Shown: one piece after another, positions 34,220 to 44,171 of the stretch
How the letters are laid out: every line of letters starts with the position of its first letter
Position numbering within the stretch: position 1 is the stretch's first letter
Assembly (NCBI GenBank): GCA_002707145.1
Contig: PAMD01000020.1
Location: forward strand, 1 to 64,000
Origin: Flavobacteriales bacterium
Lineage (GTDB): Bacteria > Bacteroidota > Bacteroidia > Flavobacteriales > UBA7430
Reading direction: 5' to 3'
Length of the DNA stretch: 64,000 nt
Position numbers and translations under genes: made by a program
Notes under the pieces: generated by a model
Told to the model about the DNA's origin: nothing
Seen by the model: the letters and a program-made list of their open reading frames with translations, nothing else
Databases searched by the model: none

Positions 34220-35527
34220 TTAATTCATTCGAGAAATATCCGCCCCAATGGCAATTAACCTAGCTTCAATATCTTCATATCCTCGATCAATTTGTTCGAT
34301 ATTATGAATGGTACTCTCACCCTCGGCGGATAGGGCAGCGATAAGAAGTGAAATTCCAGCTCGAATGTCTGGAGAAGTCATGATTGTAGGTTTAAGGGAA
34401 CTTTTTCTATCCAAGCCTATAACAGTCGCACGATGAGGATCACATAAAATAATTTGGGCTCCCATATCAATTAATTTATCTGTAAAAAATAATCTGCTCT
34501 CAAACATTTTTTGATGAATCAATACTGAGCCTCGGGCTTGGGTCGCAACTACTAAAATGATACTCAATAAGTCTGGAGTGAATCCGGGCCAAGGGGCATC
34601 AGAAATATTCATAATTGAACCATCAATAAAACTTTCTATCTCGTAAGATTTCTGAGCAGGCACATAAATATCGTCTCCTTTTCTCTGAAGCCTTATACCC
34701 AATTTTCTAAAAGTGGCAGGAATTATCCCAAGCTTATCGTATGAAACGTCTTTAATAGTCAATTCAGACTGAGTCATTGCAGCTAGACCAATCCAAGAAC
34801 CAATTTCAATCATATCGGGCAATACGCGATGAACACAAGAACCTAAAGATTGAACTCCATCTATAACAAGAAGATTGGAACCCAATCCGGAAATCCGACC
34901 ACCCATTTGATTAATCATCTCACAAAGCTGTTGAATATATGGCTCACAGGCAGCATTGTATATTTGTGTTTTCCCTTGAGCCAAGGATGCTGCCATTACA
35001 ATATTTGCGGTTCCAGTAACAGAAGCTTCCTCTAAAAGCATATGAGCTCCTTTGAGTTCTTCAGCTTTTATTTCAAAAAATCCATTAAGGTCATCATAGT
35101 GAAAAGTTGCACCCAGTTTTTCAAAACCAATAAAATGAGTATCCAATCTTCGGCGTCCAATTTTATCTCCTCCAGGCCTAGGGATAGCTGCTTGACCAAA
35201 TCTAGCAAGCAATGGACCAACGATCATTATAGATCCTCTTAACTTGCCTCCTTTTTCTTTAAAGCTTTCACTTAAAAGATAATTTAGATCAATTTCATCT
35301 GCCTGAAAAGTATATGAGCCTTTGGTTAATTTCTCTACCTTCACGCCCAAATCAATCAAAATTTCTATCAACTTATTCACATCAATAATATCGGGTATAT
35401 TGTGAACTATTACCTTTTCAGGAGTCAAAAGAACCGCACTGATAATCTGAAGAGCTTCATTTTTTGCTCCTTGAGGAGTGATTTCTCCAGAAAGTTTTTT
35501 CCCTCCCTTTATTTTGAATGAAGCCAT
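34220..35527 (-). CDS. murA: UDP-N-acetylglucosamine 1-carboxyvinyltransferase
   Basis: The 435-residue enzyme adds enolpyruvate to UDP-GlcNAc in the first committed step of peptidoglycan synthesis, in the cytoplasm. Visible are GAKNEALQIISA, GGKLRGSIMIVGPLLARFG, and the active loop RPGGDKIGRRRLD. In this loop the position of the fosfomycin-target Cys is Asp121, the natural variant known from Bacteroidota, Chlamydia and mycobacteria. TGTANIVMAASLA and the C-terminal IDRGYEDIEARL are intact. It follows the DUF4290 gene by 3 bases. Confidence 0.95.
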   Translation of the reverse strand: MASFKIKGGKKLSGEITPQGAKNEALQIISAVLLTPEKVIVHNIPDIIDVNKLIEILIDLGVKVEKLTKGSYTFQADEIDLNYLLSESFKEKGGKLRGSIMIVGPLLARFGQAAIPRPGGDKIGRRRLDTHFIGFEKLGATFHYDDLNGFFEIKAEELKGAHMLLEEASVTGTANIVMAASLAQGKTQIYNAACEPYIQQLCEMINQMGGRISGLGSNLLVIDGVQSLGSCVHRVLPDMIEIGSWIGLAAMTQSELTIKDVSYDKLGIIPATFRKLGIRLQRKGDDIYVPAQKSYEIESFIDGSIMNISDAPWPGFTPDLLSIILVVATQARGSVLIHQKMFESRLFFTDKLIDMGAQIILCDPHRATVIGLDRKSSLKPTIMTSPDIRAGISLLIAALSAEGESTIHNIEQIDRGYEDIEARLIAIGADISRMN

Positions 35528-35530
35528 GAA

Positions 35531-36142
35531 TTATTTTCTTCTGACGTGATTTGACCGGCCTCTGTTATTTTGCTTTTTGTAGTTTCGCTGGGGCTTAACA
35601 CCTGCAAATGAGGATAGTTTAAATGTTTGCTTTACTTCTAATTTGTTGTCAGACATTTGGCTTAAATGCTTAAATATTACTTCATCCTCAACGGTCGCTT
35701 TATTCCATGTTAAGTAGCATTTTTTCATGTGGTTTGCTAAGGCATGAACTAACATATCTTTGTATTCTCCTTCTTCTATACTGATGGCTCTTTCGATGAT
35801 GAGAGGCAATATTTTGCCATAATGGCGAAGTTTTATTTTGTTCTCCGAATAAGGAAGTCTTTCAGGCTTCTTTTCAAAAGACTGCTTGGATGGCTTTTCA
35901 TAAGGGGAATCTACATCAAGATTAAAATCGGACATAATAAAAAGATGGTCCCAAAGCTTGTGTTTAAAATCTGGAACATCTCTTAGGTGAGGGTTTAAAT
36001 TCCCCATCACTTCAATGATAGATTTGGCTTGGTGATTTCGCTTTTCAGAATCCTCGATTTCTATGATAGAATGAACCATCTTTTGAACATTTCTTCCGTA
36101 TTCAGGAATAATTAGTTTAGGTAATGAGGTATTGTATTCCAT
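35531..36142 (-). CDS. DUF4290 domain-containing protein
   Basis: The 203-residue protein matches the Bacteroidota-specific DUF4290 family: MEYNTSLPKLIIPEYGRNVQ, HLRDVPDFKHKLWDHLF, LRHYGKILPLIIERA and YLTWNKATVEDEVI. The C-terminus is basic (about 20 residues, KPQRNYKKQNNRGRSNHVRRK) and may bind nucleic acid. There is no signal peptide. Function is unknown. It sits between uvrD (10-base gap) and murA (3-base gap), an arrangement suggesting co-transcription. Confidence 0.9.
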   Translation of the reverse strand: MEYNTSLPKLIIPEYGRNVQKMVHSIIEIEDSEKRNHQAKSIIEVMGNLNPHLRDVPDFKHKLWDHLFIMSDFNLDVDSPYEKPSKQSFEKKPERLPYSENKIKLRHYGKILPLIIERAISIEEGEYKDMLVHALANHMKKCYLTWNKATVEDEVIFKHLSQMSDNKLEVKQTFKLSSFAGVKPQRNYKKQNNRGRSNHVRRK

Positions 36143-36152
36143 TCAAAAAAAT

Positions 36153-38477
36153 TTATTTGAGAATATTCAGTTTGGCAAATTTTGCTAGTAAAGTTTTTTC
36201 TCCAATTTCCGTAAAGTTAACGCTAATTTTTTTATTAGCTCCGTATCCCTCCAGCTTTGAAATAATACCTAATCCAAAACGATCATGAGACACCTTCATT
36301 CCGGTCTCATATTTTTGATCAGAATAAGATCCTGTTGAAGAAATAGGTTGAATTCTCCTGAGATTGTTGGGCACAAAAACAGGGGAACTTTTGGATTTGG
36401 GCGCCCCACTTTTTCTTCCGAACTTATTAAATCTTGAAGGTACTTTTGTTTTATAATTAGTTCCCGCAATAAACCCCAATCTAGAGGAAGGATTTTTGGA
36501 CATATGATTAAAGGTTAAATCCAAGCAGGCCTCGTTTATTTCTTCTATAAATCGACTTGGTTCACAATCAATTAAATTTCCCCACCGATATCGAGTTAGA
36601 GCAAAGCTAAGAGTAGCTCTTTTTTCTGCTCGAGTGAGGGCAACATAAAACAACCGTCTTTCCTCTTCTAGATCTTCCCTAGAGCTCATGGACATTTGAG
36701 AGGGAAATAAATTCTCTTCTAAACCCACAATATAAACGAAGGGATATTCAAGTCCTTTTGATTGGTGAATTGTCATCAAGGAAACATGATCTTCATCATG
36801 ACCATTCTTTTTATCTGCATCGGTAATTAGCGCAATTTCTTCAAGATAATAAGCCAAAGAAATATTTCGTTCTTCTTCAGGTTTTTCATTTTCTTCTTTA
36901 ACGAAATTTTGAATTCCATTTAGCAACTCTTGAACATTTTCATACCGACTAATCCCCTCAGGAGTTTTGTCTGTCTGGTGCTCTCTTAAGATACCAGAAT
37001 GTTTGGCAATATACATAGCCACCGCATAAGCATCTTTTTGGGCAAACATCCCCTTGAAACTATTTATCAAAATAGAAAAATTATCCACTTTAGCAATACT
37101 CCCTGAATTCATACCTGTGATTTCATTCTTGATATTGTCTACTACTCCCCATAATGATTTCCCATCTTGTTGAGCGCAAACTGTCATTCGGTCAATAGAG
37201 TTGTTTCCAATACCTCTCTTAGGGTAATTGATAATTCTCCTTAGGGCTTCCTCATCTTTAGAGTTCGAGACCAATTTAAAGTAGGCCAATATATCCTTAA
37301 TTTCTCTTCTTTGGTAGAAAGAAAGTCCACCGTATATTCGATAAGGAATAGCTCGCTTTCGCAAAGCCTCTTCCATGCTCCTTGATTGAGCATTAGTTCG
37401 GTATAAAATTGCGAAATGATTATTTAACGCGTGATCTTGTTGTTTGGTTTCAAAGATACTAGAAGCAACAAGAGAAGCTTCCTCATTGTCGGTCATTGTA
37501 CGATTAACTTTCACTTTTTCTCCTAAATCATTGGAAGTCCAGACTTTTTTATCTAATTGATCTTTATTATTGCTTATAATGCTATTGGCTGCCTTGACAA
37601 TATTTTGAGTAGAACGATAATTCTGCTCTAACTTAATAATTCTGGCATCAGAATAATCTTTTTTGAAATTGAGTATATTTCGAATGTTAGCTCCTCGAAA
37701 AGAATAAATACTTTGAGCATCATCTCCAACTACACAAATATTTTCATTTAAAGAAGCTAAAGCTTTAACAATTAAATACTGAGAATGATTAGTATCTTGA
37801 TACTCATCAACCAAAATATAATTGAATCGGTGTTGGTACTTATGAAGTACTTTGGGATGACGAAACATCAACTCATTGGTCTTCAACAAAAGATCGTCAA
37901 AATCCATGGCTCCGGACTTAAAACACTCATGAACGTATTTATCATATAAAAGACCCATTTGAGACCTGTGAGCAGCATCATCTTGAGTTTTAAGCTCTGT
38001 ATTTGAGTTATAGGCCTTGACCGTTACCAAATTATTCTTAAATGAGGATATTCTTGACTGCACTACATTGACTTTATAAATGTCCGTATCCAAAGACATT
38101 TCCTTAATTAACCTTCTAAGCAAGGCTTTGGAGTCGTCTGTATCATATATAGTGAAGTTAGAGGGATAACCTATTTTATCTGATTCAAATCTTAATATCT
38201 TTGCAAAAACAGAGTGAAATGTTCCCATCCATATATTTTTAGCTTCTGCACCTACAATGTCTTGAATTCGATCTTTCATTTCCTTGGCAGCCTTATTAGT
38301 AAAGGTTAATGAAAGAATATGAAATGGATCTATCCCTTGATTAATTAGATGGGCAATACGGCATGTCAAGACTCTTGTTTTTCCAGAACCCGCTCCAGCA
38401 ATAACCATTAAAGGTCCTTCAGTTTGCTCAACAGCTTGACGTTGTGAGCTGTTTAAGTGTGTTAAATAATCACTCAT
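36153..38477 (-). CDS. UvrD/PcrA-type ATP-dependent DNA helicase
   Basis: The ATG at 38477 is preferred to the adjacent GTG. The 774-residue superfamily-1 helicase unwinds DNA 3' to 5' in repair and replication-fork upkeep. Motifs are Walker A AGAGSGKT (27-34), TFTNKAAKEM, DEYQDTN, GDDAQSIYSFRGA, LEQNYRST, FAILYRTNAQSR, MTIHQSKGLEYP and YVALTRAEKRA. The C-terminal Tudor-like piece (KVSHDRFGLGIISKLEG) is as in UvrD/PcrA. It is the first gene of a four-gene run. UvrD and PcrA cannot be told apart here. Confidence 0.94.
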   Translation of the reverse strand: MSDYLTHLNSSQRQAVEQTEGPLMVIAGAGSGKTRVLTCRIAHLINQGIDPFHILSLTFTNKAAKEMKDRIQDIVGAEAKNIWMGTFHSVFAKILRFESDKIGYPSNFTIYDTDDSKALLRRLIKEMSLDTDIYKVNVVQSRISSFKNNLVTVKAYNSNTELKTQDDAAHRSQMGLLYDKYVHECFKSGAMDFDDLLLKTNELMFRHPKVLHKYQHRFNYILVDEYQDTNHSQYLIVKALASLNENICVVGDDAQSIYSFRGANIRNILNFKKDYSDARIIKLEQNYRSTQNIVKAANSIISNNKDQLDKKVWTSNDLGEKVKVNRTMTDNEEASLVASSIFETKQQDHALNNHFAILYRTNAQSRSMEEALRKRAIPYRIYGGLSFYQRREIKDILAYFKLVSNSKDEEALRRIINYPKRGIGNNSIDRMTVCAQQDGKSLWGVVDNIKNEITGMNSGSIAKVDNFSILINSFKGMFAQKDAYAVAMYIAKHSGILREHQTDKTPEGISRYENVQELLNGIQNFVKEENEKPEEERNISLAYYLEEIALITDADKKNGHDEDHVSLMTIHQSKGLEYPFVYIVGLEENLFPSQMSMSSREDLEEERRLFYVALTRAEKRATLSFALTRYRWGNLIDCEPSRFIEEINEACLDLTFNHMSKNPSSRLGFIAGTNYKTKVPSRFNKFGRKSGAPKSKSSPVFVPNNLRRIQPISSTGSYSDQKYETGMKVSHDRFGLGIISKLEGYGANKKISVNFTEIGEKTLLAKFAKLNILK

Positions 38478-38480
38478 CAC

Positions 38481-38810
38481 CTATTTTTTCTGATTTTTTA
38501 TTTAATACCAAAGTTAATTTATTAATATTATGTTTATTCTTTGTGACGAAAATAAGTTCGCGATGATTTCAACTAAAAAAATCAAAATATAGTTCAAAAA
38601 TCAGTTTTACTAGTTTAATGATATTACAAATAATTATAAATAATAATGGATCAAACTCCTAATAAATTTGTAAACAACTGGATAACAGTATTTTTAAAGA
38701 AAATAAATTGAATAAAAAAAATCACAACACTGCAAAAAAAAATTCATCAACTTATAAATAAATTACTTAATTTCATGGATATTTTAAGTAATTAAAGAAA
38801 CTCCTAGTAT
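38481..38810. other. Divergent intergenic region
   Basis: About 330 AT-rich bases lie between the starts of the helicase gene and the large secreted protein gene. It contains the helicase -7 element at 38509-38516. I see no gene, RNA or strong hairpin in the rest. Confidence 0.5.
38509..38516 (-). promoter_or_regulatory. -7 promoter element for the uvrD-murA operon
   Basis: TAACTTTG on the minus strand is an exact TAnnTTTG match ending about 31 bases before the helicase ATG. A -33 TTTG is not evident. Confidence 0.4.
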
Positions 38811-41800
38811 ATGAATCGTTTTTTACTTGTATTGTGTTGTTTTACTCCTTATTTAATCACATTTGCACAAGATAATTGTGATTCCATTTTAATAGAGACA
38901 AATGAAAGAAACAGTTACGAACTTTGTAACGATACGCTAAAAACTGTTATTTCTATTTTAAATGTAGATTCTTTCATTGAAGAAAATTGTGTTTGGGTGA
39001 ATAATTTAAACACTGATGTGGTTTATGGATATAACTTTTCATTCGAAGCTTATGCAAATGAAAGCGTTGAAATTATTATTTCTTCAATAGACATTAATGG
39101 CTGCGCCTCATCAAAATTTATTAATTTTAATATAGGTAATGGTCTTCATTTAGACTCTATTTCTACTAATCTGCCAATCAGCAACCCCTTTTGTCCAGGA
39201 GAATACAAACCTTCAGACTTTATATCATCAATAGAAAACACGAATTACGATTATAATTGGATTATATCTAACAATGGCATTATTGACACCCTCCCATCCA
39301 ATTATTATGCGCATTTTCCTGGCTATGGTTCAATCGATCTTGGACTAAGCGTAACCCATCTTGAACAAGAATGTACTTTAGATTGGGATATCCAAAATGA
39401 AATTGAAATACTAGAAAGCCCAAATGTTGCAATCACTGTCATGAACTCGACTTATTGCGGGACATCAGTTGACCCAATTATAACAAATACAGCACTCAAC
39501 AACCCTACCCTTGGCGAACTTAATTACCAATGGTCATTAGAGTATTATGGTGATATAATCCAAGAATCTATGGAATCCTCATTAAATTTTTTGGATGAAA
39601 ATAATGGACTATTCCAAGTTTTAGTTCAGGCCAGTAATGAAGCTAATACATGTATAACAAATGACTCTACTTCATTTATTGTAGAGGATTTAAGTCTAAA
39701 TTTTGATTTTTCTTCTCTGGATAAGTGTAGCGGATTTATTTTTTTACCCATGAACTTCACCTCAGATGAAATTGATACTGATGTAATTTATCAATGGGAA
39801 ATTAGGGATGACTTAGGCTCATTATTGTTTGTTTCATCATCCGAGTCTCCTGCCTTCCTCATGAACACACCCGGGGTATTTGATCTATATTTAAATATTA
39901 CTTCTGCAATAGAAAACAGCGACTGCACTTTCACTAATTTAATTGAAGATGCCATTACGATAAAAGCAGTACCCGATTTGATTCTTTCTTCAGGAGACAC
40001 AATTTTGTGTGACACTCTCTCTACGATTAACATAATTGATAACTCCTATTTAGCTTCTACTTCTGAAATTCAAAGTCTAGAATGGACTCTAACAAGAGGT
40101 CTTTCACAGATAGAATCTTCATTTGAGCCAACTTTCGAACATGCTTTTAATGAAGTTGGATTATATTCATTAAGCTTAACTAGTACGGGTGTTAACGAAT
40201 GTACTTCTTCAGATGAAATTAGTATTTCCGTACATGAGGTCTCTCTTACTTTTGAAAATATTACTCCAAGAGTTGAGTGTTATCTTGATATAATAGCCCC
40301 ATCAGAATACCTTTCTTCAGATCCTTTGGAATCTGACGTGTCATTTCTATGGAGCCTAACGGAAGTATCTGGAGATACGCCTTATAATAACCTTACAGTA
40401 TTTGATGACACATGGAACATGAATTATGATGGTGTTTTTGATCTTTCTATACAAGTTAGTGACAATGGATGTCTTTATGAAGAGACATTACAAGAATATA
40501 TTACAATAAAAATTTTAGATGCATCTATCGTTTCTAATATAAATGATTGTGCAATTCTTCCTACGACTTTGGAAATATTTAGTAACTCTGAAATAGACGA
40601 GTCATTAAGTCCAATTTATAATTGGACATTTACTCATTCAAGTGGAGATACATTAAGTAGTTCATTTTTAGAATTCCCAAGTATAGAATTAGATTCGTCC
40701 GAAATAATTAATGCTTCACTAACTCTTTTGGCTGATGGTTGCACAAATTCAAAAATTTTAATAGATAGTATAGGTGTAGGTTACAATGTAGCAAAATTGG
40801 ACACATTTACTCATATTACAAGTAATTGCCTTCCTCACTCCTTTTCAGCAGCAGAAATTAACCTTTTACCTGAAGACACTATTTTTAACTATGAATGGAC
40901 ACTCACCTATCCAAATGGAGTTGATATTGATACATCAAATTTATTTGAAGGAAATTTTCTTTTAAATGAATCCGGACCTTATGACTTTAGTCTTAAAATC
41001 TTTGATGAAAACAATTGCAGTGATGAAATTAGTATTCCGAATTTCGTTTTAATGGATAGATATGACTTAGTCATCGGGAAAATTGACAATAATAGTTGCT
41101 TTAATAGTATAGATCTACATGTAGATTCTTTAGATAAGTATTTTTACTTTGAAAGCTTTGAAGCAGAACAGAACTATCCTATGACAGAAATAAGCTTCAA
41201 TTGGTTTATTCAATCTTCAACTAATATCATACAACCTTATACTGAAACGATTGACTCAGCAAAATTTGTACTTTACGAACCAGGAGAATACACTGCTTTC
41301 TACACAAAGACTCTCGATGATGGCAACTGTCAGTATACCGAAGGTATTCCCTTCAATGTTGGAGTTAGCGCAAATATTCAGGATATCAATCCAGGATTTT
41401 TTAGTCTACAAGGAGACAATGGAGAGAACTCTATTTGTCTAGGAAAAGAATTTCCTATTAATCAAAATTGTTCTCCTGGAATAGGATCTGTATCTACATT
41501 TGAATGGACTTCTGACAGTGCTTTTAGCATAGGTGATATTTTAAGTGGCGAAACTACCTTTACAGGTTATAATGAAGGTTTTTTTGATATAAGTTTGTCG
41601 GTTATTAATGACTCGTTATGTATGGATACAGTCACAAAAACAATAGAAATATATGACCTGCACCCAGCTTTTAGCTCTCCAAATATTCCAGAAGTTTGTG
41701 TAGGAGAACCTGTGAGACTCGATAGTGAAAATAATTATTTCATAGATCAATTTAATTGGGAGGTCTCTCAAGAAAATTATGTTGATAATGATTCTATCTT

Positions 41801-44150
41801 CACTCCCTTTCCCACTATATCAGCACCATTCAATTACTTTACTTCTGACGAGGTTGCTTTTGATGTTGACTTCGAACTCAGCATTACTTCCATTCACGGT
41901 TGCAGCAAGTCCATAAAGTTGTATAACATGATTGATATTGTAGGTCCATTACCTAAATTTATTTTAGAAAACGAAGATGGATGTGATTCGATTTCTACAA
42001 AAATCATTGACCTTTCTGACTCAAATATGATAGATTCTTTTTCTATTGATTATGGAAATAATGATACTTTAAACTATGCCCTAAATGATACCCATTTCGT
42101 TGCATACACCTTTCCTTATCCTACTGAATTACCTGAAGGAGACTCTTGTTATTTTTATAATATAAATTTAGCCGCAGATTATCATTCTTGCATAGATACT
42201 TTCAAAGGAGAAGTTAGGGTATATCCAAATCCTATATTAGTTATCCAAACAGACAAAATTAAAGGATGTAATCCCCTAGAGGTAGAATTCGAAAATCTTG
42301 ATATGTATGCACCTGAAGAAAATTCCCAATTCCTTTGGAATTTTGATTTTGGACCTTCTCAGGTTGAATTAAGTATTTCATCTGATCCAAACCCTAGCCA
42401 CACTTATAGCATTAAAAAAGAATACAGTGTATTTCACTCTGCTACTACTTCCTATGGTTGCTATTCTGAAGATATATGGGAAAATCTGATTGAGCTATTT
42501 GATGATCCCGTTGCAGAATTTGAAGTACTTTCAAATAAATATTGTTTCGGTATGGGAAACGCTATTTACCAAAATAATTCAACTCATGATTCTGATAGTC
42601 TAATAAACTCATGGATTTATGAGGATGGAACCATTAATAATACTAACCTGAGCATTACATATGATTCTACTGCATTCTATGACATATATTTACATATATT
42701 AGACGCAAATGGTTGTAAAGATAGTATTCAAAAATCAATATTTATTGAAGTTCTTGATACCATTGTAGCACTACCTTTGATGAATTATGTTACCATTGAT
42801 GACAATGGAATTGAAATCATTTGGGCAGATTCCATTGACGATAATTTTGATAATCTTAACCTTTATAGAGAAACTAATTTTTCATATTGGGAAAATATTT
42901 ATGAGACCTATGATCCTTTAATAACTGAATTCTTCGACGATAGTTCAAATCCATACCAAGACAATTATTACACACTTGTACAACAAGACTCTTGTGGATA
43001 CTTTTCCGATAGTACTCAGGCCCACTCTCCAATTCTACTTCAAGCGGAAAGTATCGAATATGAAATTGTAAACTTAACATGGTCAGCATATAAGGGCTGG
43101 GATTCGATCAAAAATTATGATATTTATAGAGCTGTAGAAAATAATGACTTCCAATATTTAGATCAAGTTCCAGGAGACTCCCTATCTTACAGTGACTCTA
43201 GCTTATGTAATGTAAATTACCGTTACTTCGTGTTAGCCATTAATCCTGAGCAAGAGTTTACTTCTCGATCAAATAAAGTGAGTATCGAGCCTTTATTTAT
43301 TGATTTCAAAAACCAATTTTATGTAGACTATACAACTGTTTATAAAACAGTCGAAGGAGTAGATGTGATAGTTACCTCCTGGCCAACTGCTATTCCAAGT
43401 TCATTAAGTTATTATTATGTAGACCGATGGGACGAATACTTTGGTTGGTTAGAATCGGATACTGTTTATCTAGAGCCTCCATATGTTGACTTTAATGCTA
43501 GTGTTCAATCCAATAATTATAGATATCGAATTCAATATAGCGATTTGTGTGGAAATTTAGGACCTATAAGTAAGTATGGTCAAAACATCTTACTTGAGGG
43601 TGAAAAATTATATCCTAGCCAAATTAATCTCAAATGGAATCGATATGACCAGTGGGAAAATGGTGTCGAACGATATGATATTCATTTTTTCAATGAGAAC
43701 ACAGAGTCATATCAGTTTATGGAAAGTGTTAATGCTACTACTTATGAACTTAATAATATCGATCCGGGTTCTCACGGAGTTGACTCAAGCTATTGTTATC
43801 GTGTAACCGCTATAAATTATAACAATCCTAACTTAAAGAGTTACTCTAACCAACGATGTTTCCTAGCAAATTCTCTCGATTTTACAGCAAATGCATTTTC
43901 ACCAAATGGTGATGGTATAAATGAGACTTTTAAGATTGAAGACAACCATATTTTATCTTTAAATATTGAAATCTATAACCGGTGGGGAAATCTAGTTTTT
44001 ACTAGTCAGGAGAGGGACTTTGAATGGGATGGTACAAATCAGTCTAGTGGGCAAGATTGTCCTCAAGGAAACTATATATACCGATATGAGTTAGTTAGTT
44101 TCGATGGAACATTTGTGAAGGACCAAAAAAGTATAGTCTTGCTGAGATAA
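38811..44150 (+). CDS. Giant secreted protein with T9SS type B (CHU_C) sorting domain
   Basis: The 1779-residue protein has a signal peptide (MNRFLLVLCCFTPYLITFAQ), then many divergent Ig/PKD-like beta-sandwich repeats, each with spaced Cys and W(T/S)(F/L) strands (for example YNWTFTHSSGD, YEWTLTYPNG, FEWTSDS). Fibronectin-like segments follow near residues 1340-1690. The last 85 residues are the gliding-motility-associated C-terminal domain (FSPNGDGINETFKI, IYNRWGNLVF, DCPQGNYIYRYEL), the T9SS type B signal. It is expected on the cell surface or released, as an adhesin. It is transcribed alone. Ligand unknown. Confidence 0.93.
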   Translation: MNRFLLVLCCFTPYLITFAQDNCDSILIETNERNSYELCNDTLKTVISILNVDSFIEENCVWVNNLNTDVVYGYNFSFEAYANESVEIIISSIDINGCASSKFINFNIGNGLHLDSISTNLPISNPFCPGEYKPSDFISSIENTNYDYNWIISNNGIIDTLPSNYYAHFPGYGSIDLGLSVTHLEQECTLDWDIQNEIEILESPNVAITVMNSTYCGTSVDPIITNTALNNPTLGELNYQWSLEYYGDIIQESMESSLNFLDENNGLFQVLVQASNEANTCITNDSTSFIVEDLSLNFDFSSLDKCSGFIFLPMNFTSDEIDTDVIYQWEIRDDLGSLLFVSSSESPAFLMNTPGVFDLYLNITSAIENSDCTFTNLIEDAITIKAVPDLILSSGDTILCDTLSTINIIDNSYLASTSEIQSLEWTLTRGLSQIESSFEPTFEHAFNEVGLYSLSLTSTGVNECTSSDEISISVHEVSLTFENITPRVECYLDIIAPSEYLSSDPLESDVSFLWSLTEVSGDTPYNNLTVFDDTWNMNYDGVFDLSIQVSDNGCLYEETLQEYITIKILDASIVSNINDCAILPTTLEIFSNSEIDESLSPIYNWTFTHSSGDTLSSSFLEFPSIELDSSEIINASLTLLADGCTNSKILIDSIGVGYNVAKLDTFTHITSNCLPHSFSAAEINLLPEDTIFNYEWTLTYPNGVDIDTSNLFEGNFLLNESGPYDFSLKIFDENNCSDEISIPNFVLMDRYDLVIGKIDNNSCFNSIDLHVDSLDKYFYFESFEAEQNYPMTEISFNWFIQSSTNIIQPYTETIDSAKFVLYEPGEYTAFYTKTLDDGNCQYTEGIPFNVGVSANIQDINPGFFSLQGDNGENSICLGKEFPINQNCSPGIGSVSTFEWTSDSAFSIGDILSGETTFTGYNEGFFDISLSVINDSLCMDTVTKTIEIYDLHPAFSSPNIPEVCVGEPVRLDSENNYFIDQFNWEVSQENYVDNDSIFTPFPTISAPFNYFTSDEVAFDVDFELSITSIHGCSKSIKLYNMIDIVGPLPKFILENEDGCDSISTKIIDLSDSNMIDSFSIDYGNNDTLNYALNDTHFVAYTFPYPTELPEGDSCYFYNINLAADYHSCIDTFKGEVRVYPNPILVIQTDKIKGCNPLEVEFENLDMYAPEENSQFLWNFDFGPSQVELSISSDPNPSHTYSIKKEYSVFHSATTSYGCYSEDIWENLIELFDDPVAEFEVLSNKYCFGMGNAIYQNNSTHDSDSLINSWIYEDGTINNTNLSITYDSTAFYDIYLHILDANGCKDSIQKSIFIEVLDTIVALPLMNYVTIDDNGIEIIWADSIDDNFDNLNLYRETNFSYWENIYETYDPLITEFFDDSSNPYQDNYYTLVQQDSCGYFSDSTQAHSPILLQAESIEYEIVNLTWSAYKGWDSIKNYDIYRAVENNDFQYLDQVPGDSLSYSDSSLCNVNYRYFVLAINPEQEFTSRSNKVSIEPLFIDFKNQFYVDYTTVYKTVEGVDVIVTSWPTAIPSSLSYYYVDRWDEYFGWLESDTVYLEPPYVDFNASVQSNNYRYRIQYSDLCGNLGPISKYGQNILLEGEKLYPSQINLKWNRYDQWENGVERYDIHFFNENTESYQFMESVNATTYELNNIDPGSHGVDSSYCYRVTAINYNNPNLKSYSNQRCFLANSLDFTANAFSPNGDGINETFKIEDNHILSLNIEIYNRWGNLVFTSQERDFEWDGTNQSSGQDCPQGNYIYRYELVSFDGTFVKDQKSIVLLR

Positions 44151-44171
44151 TAATGCATATTAAAAGCTTAA

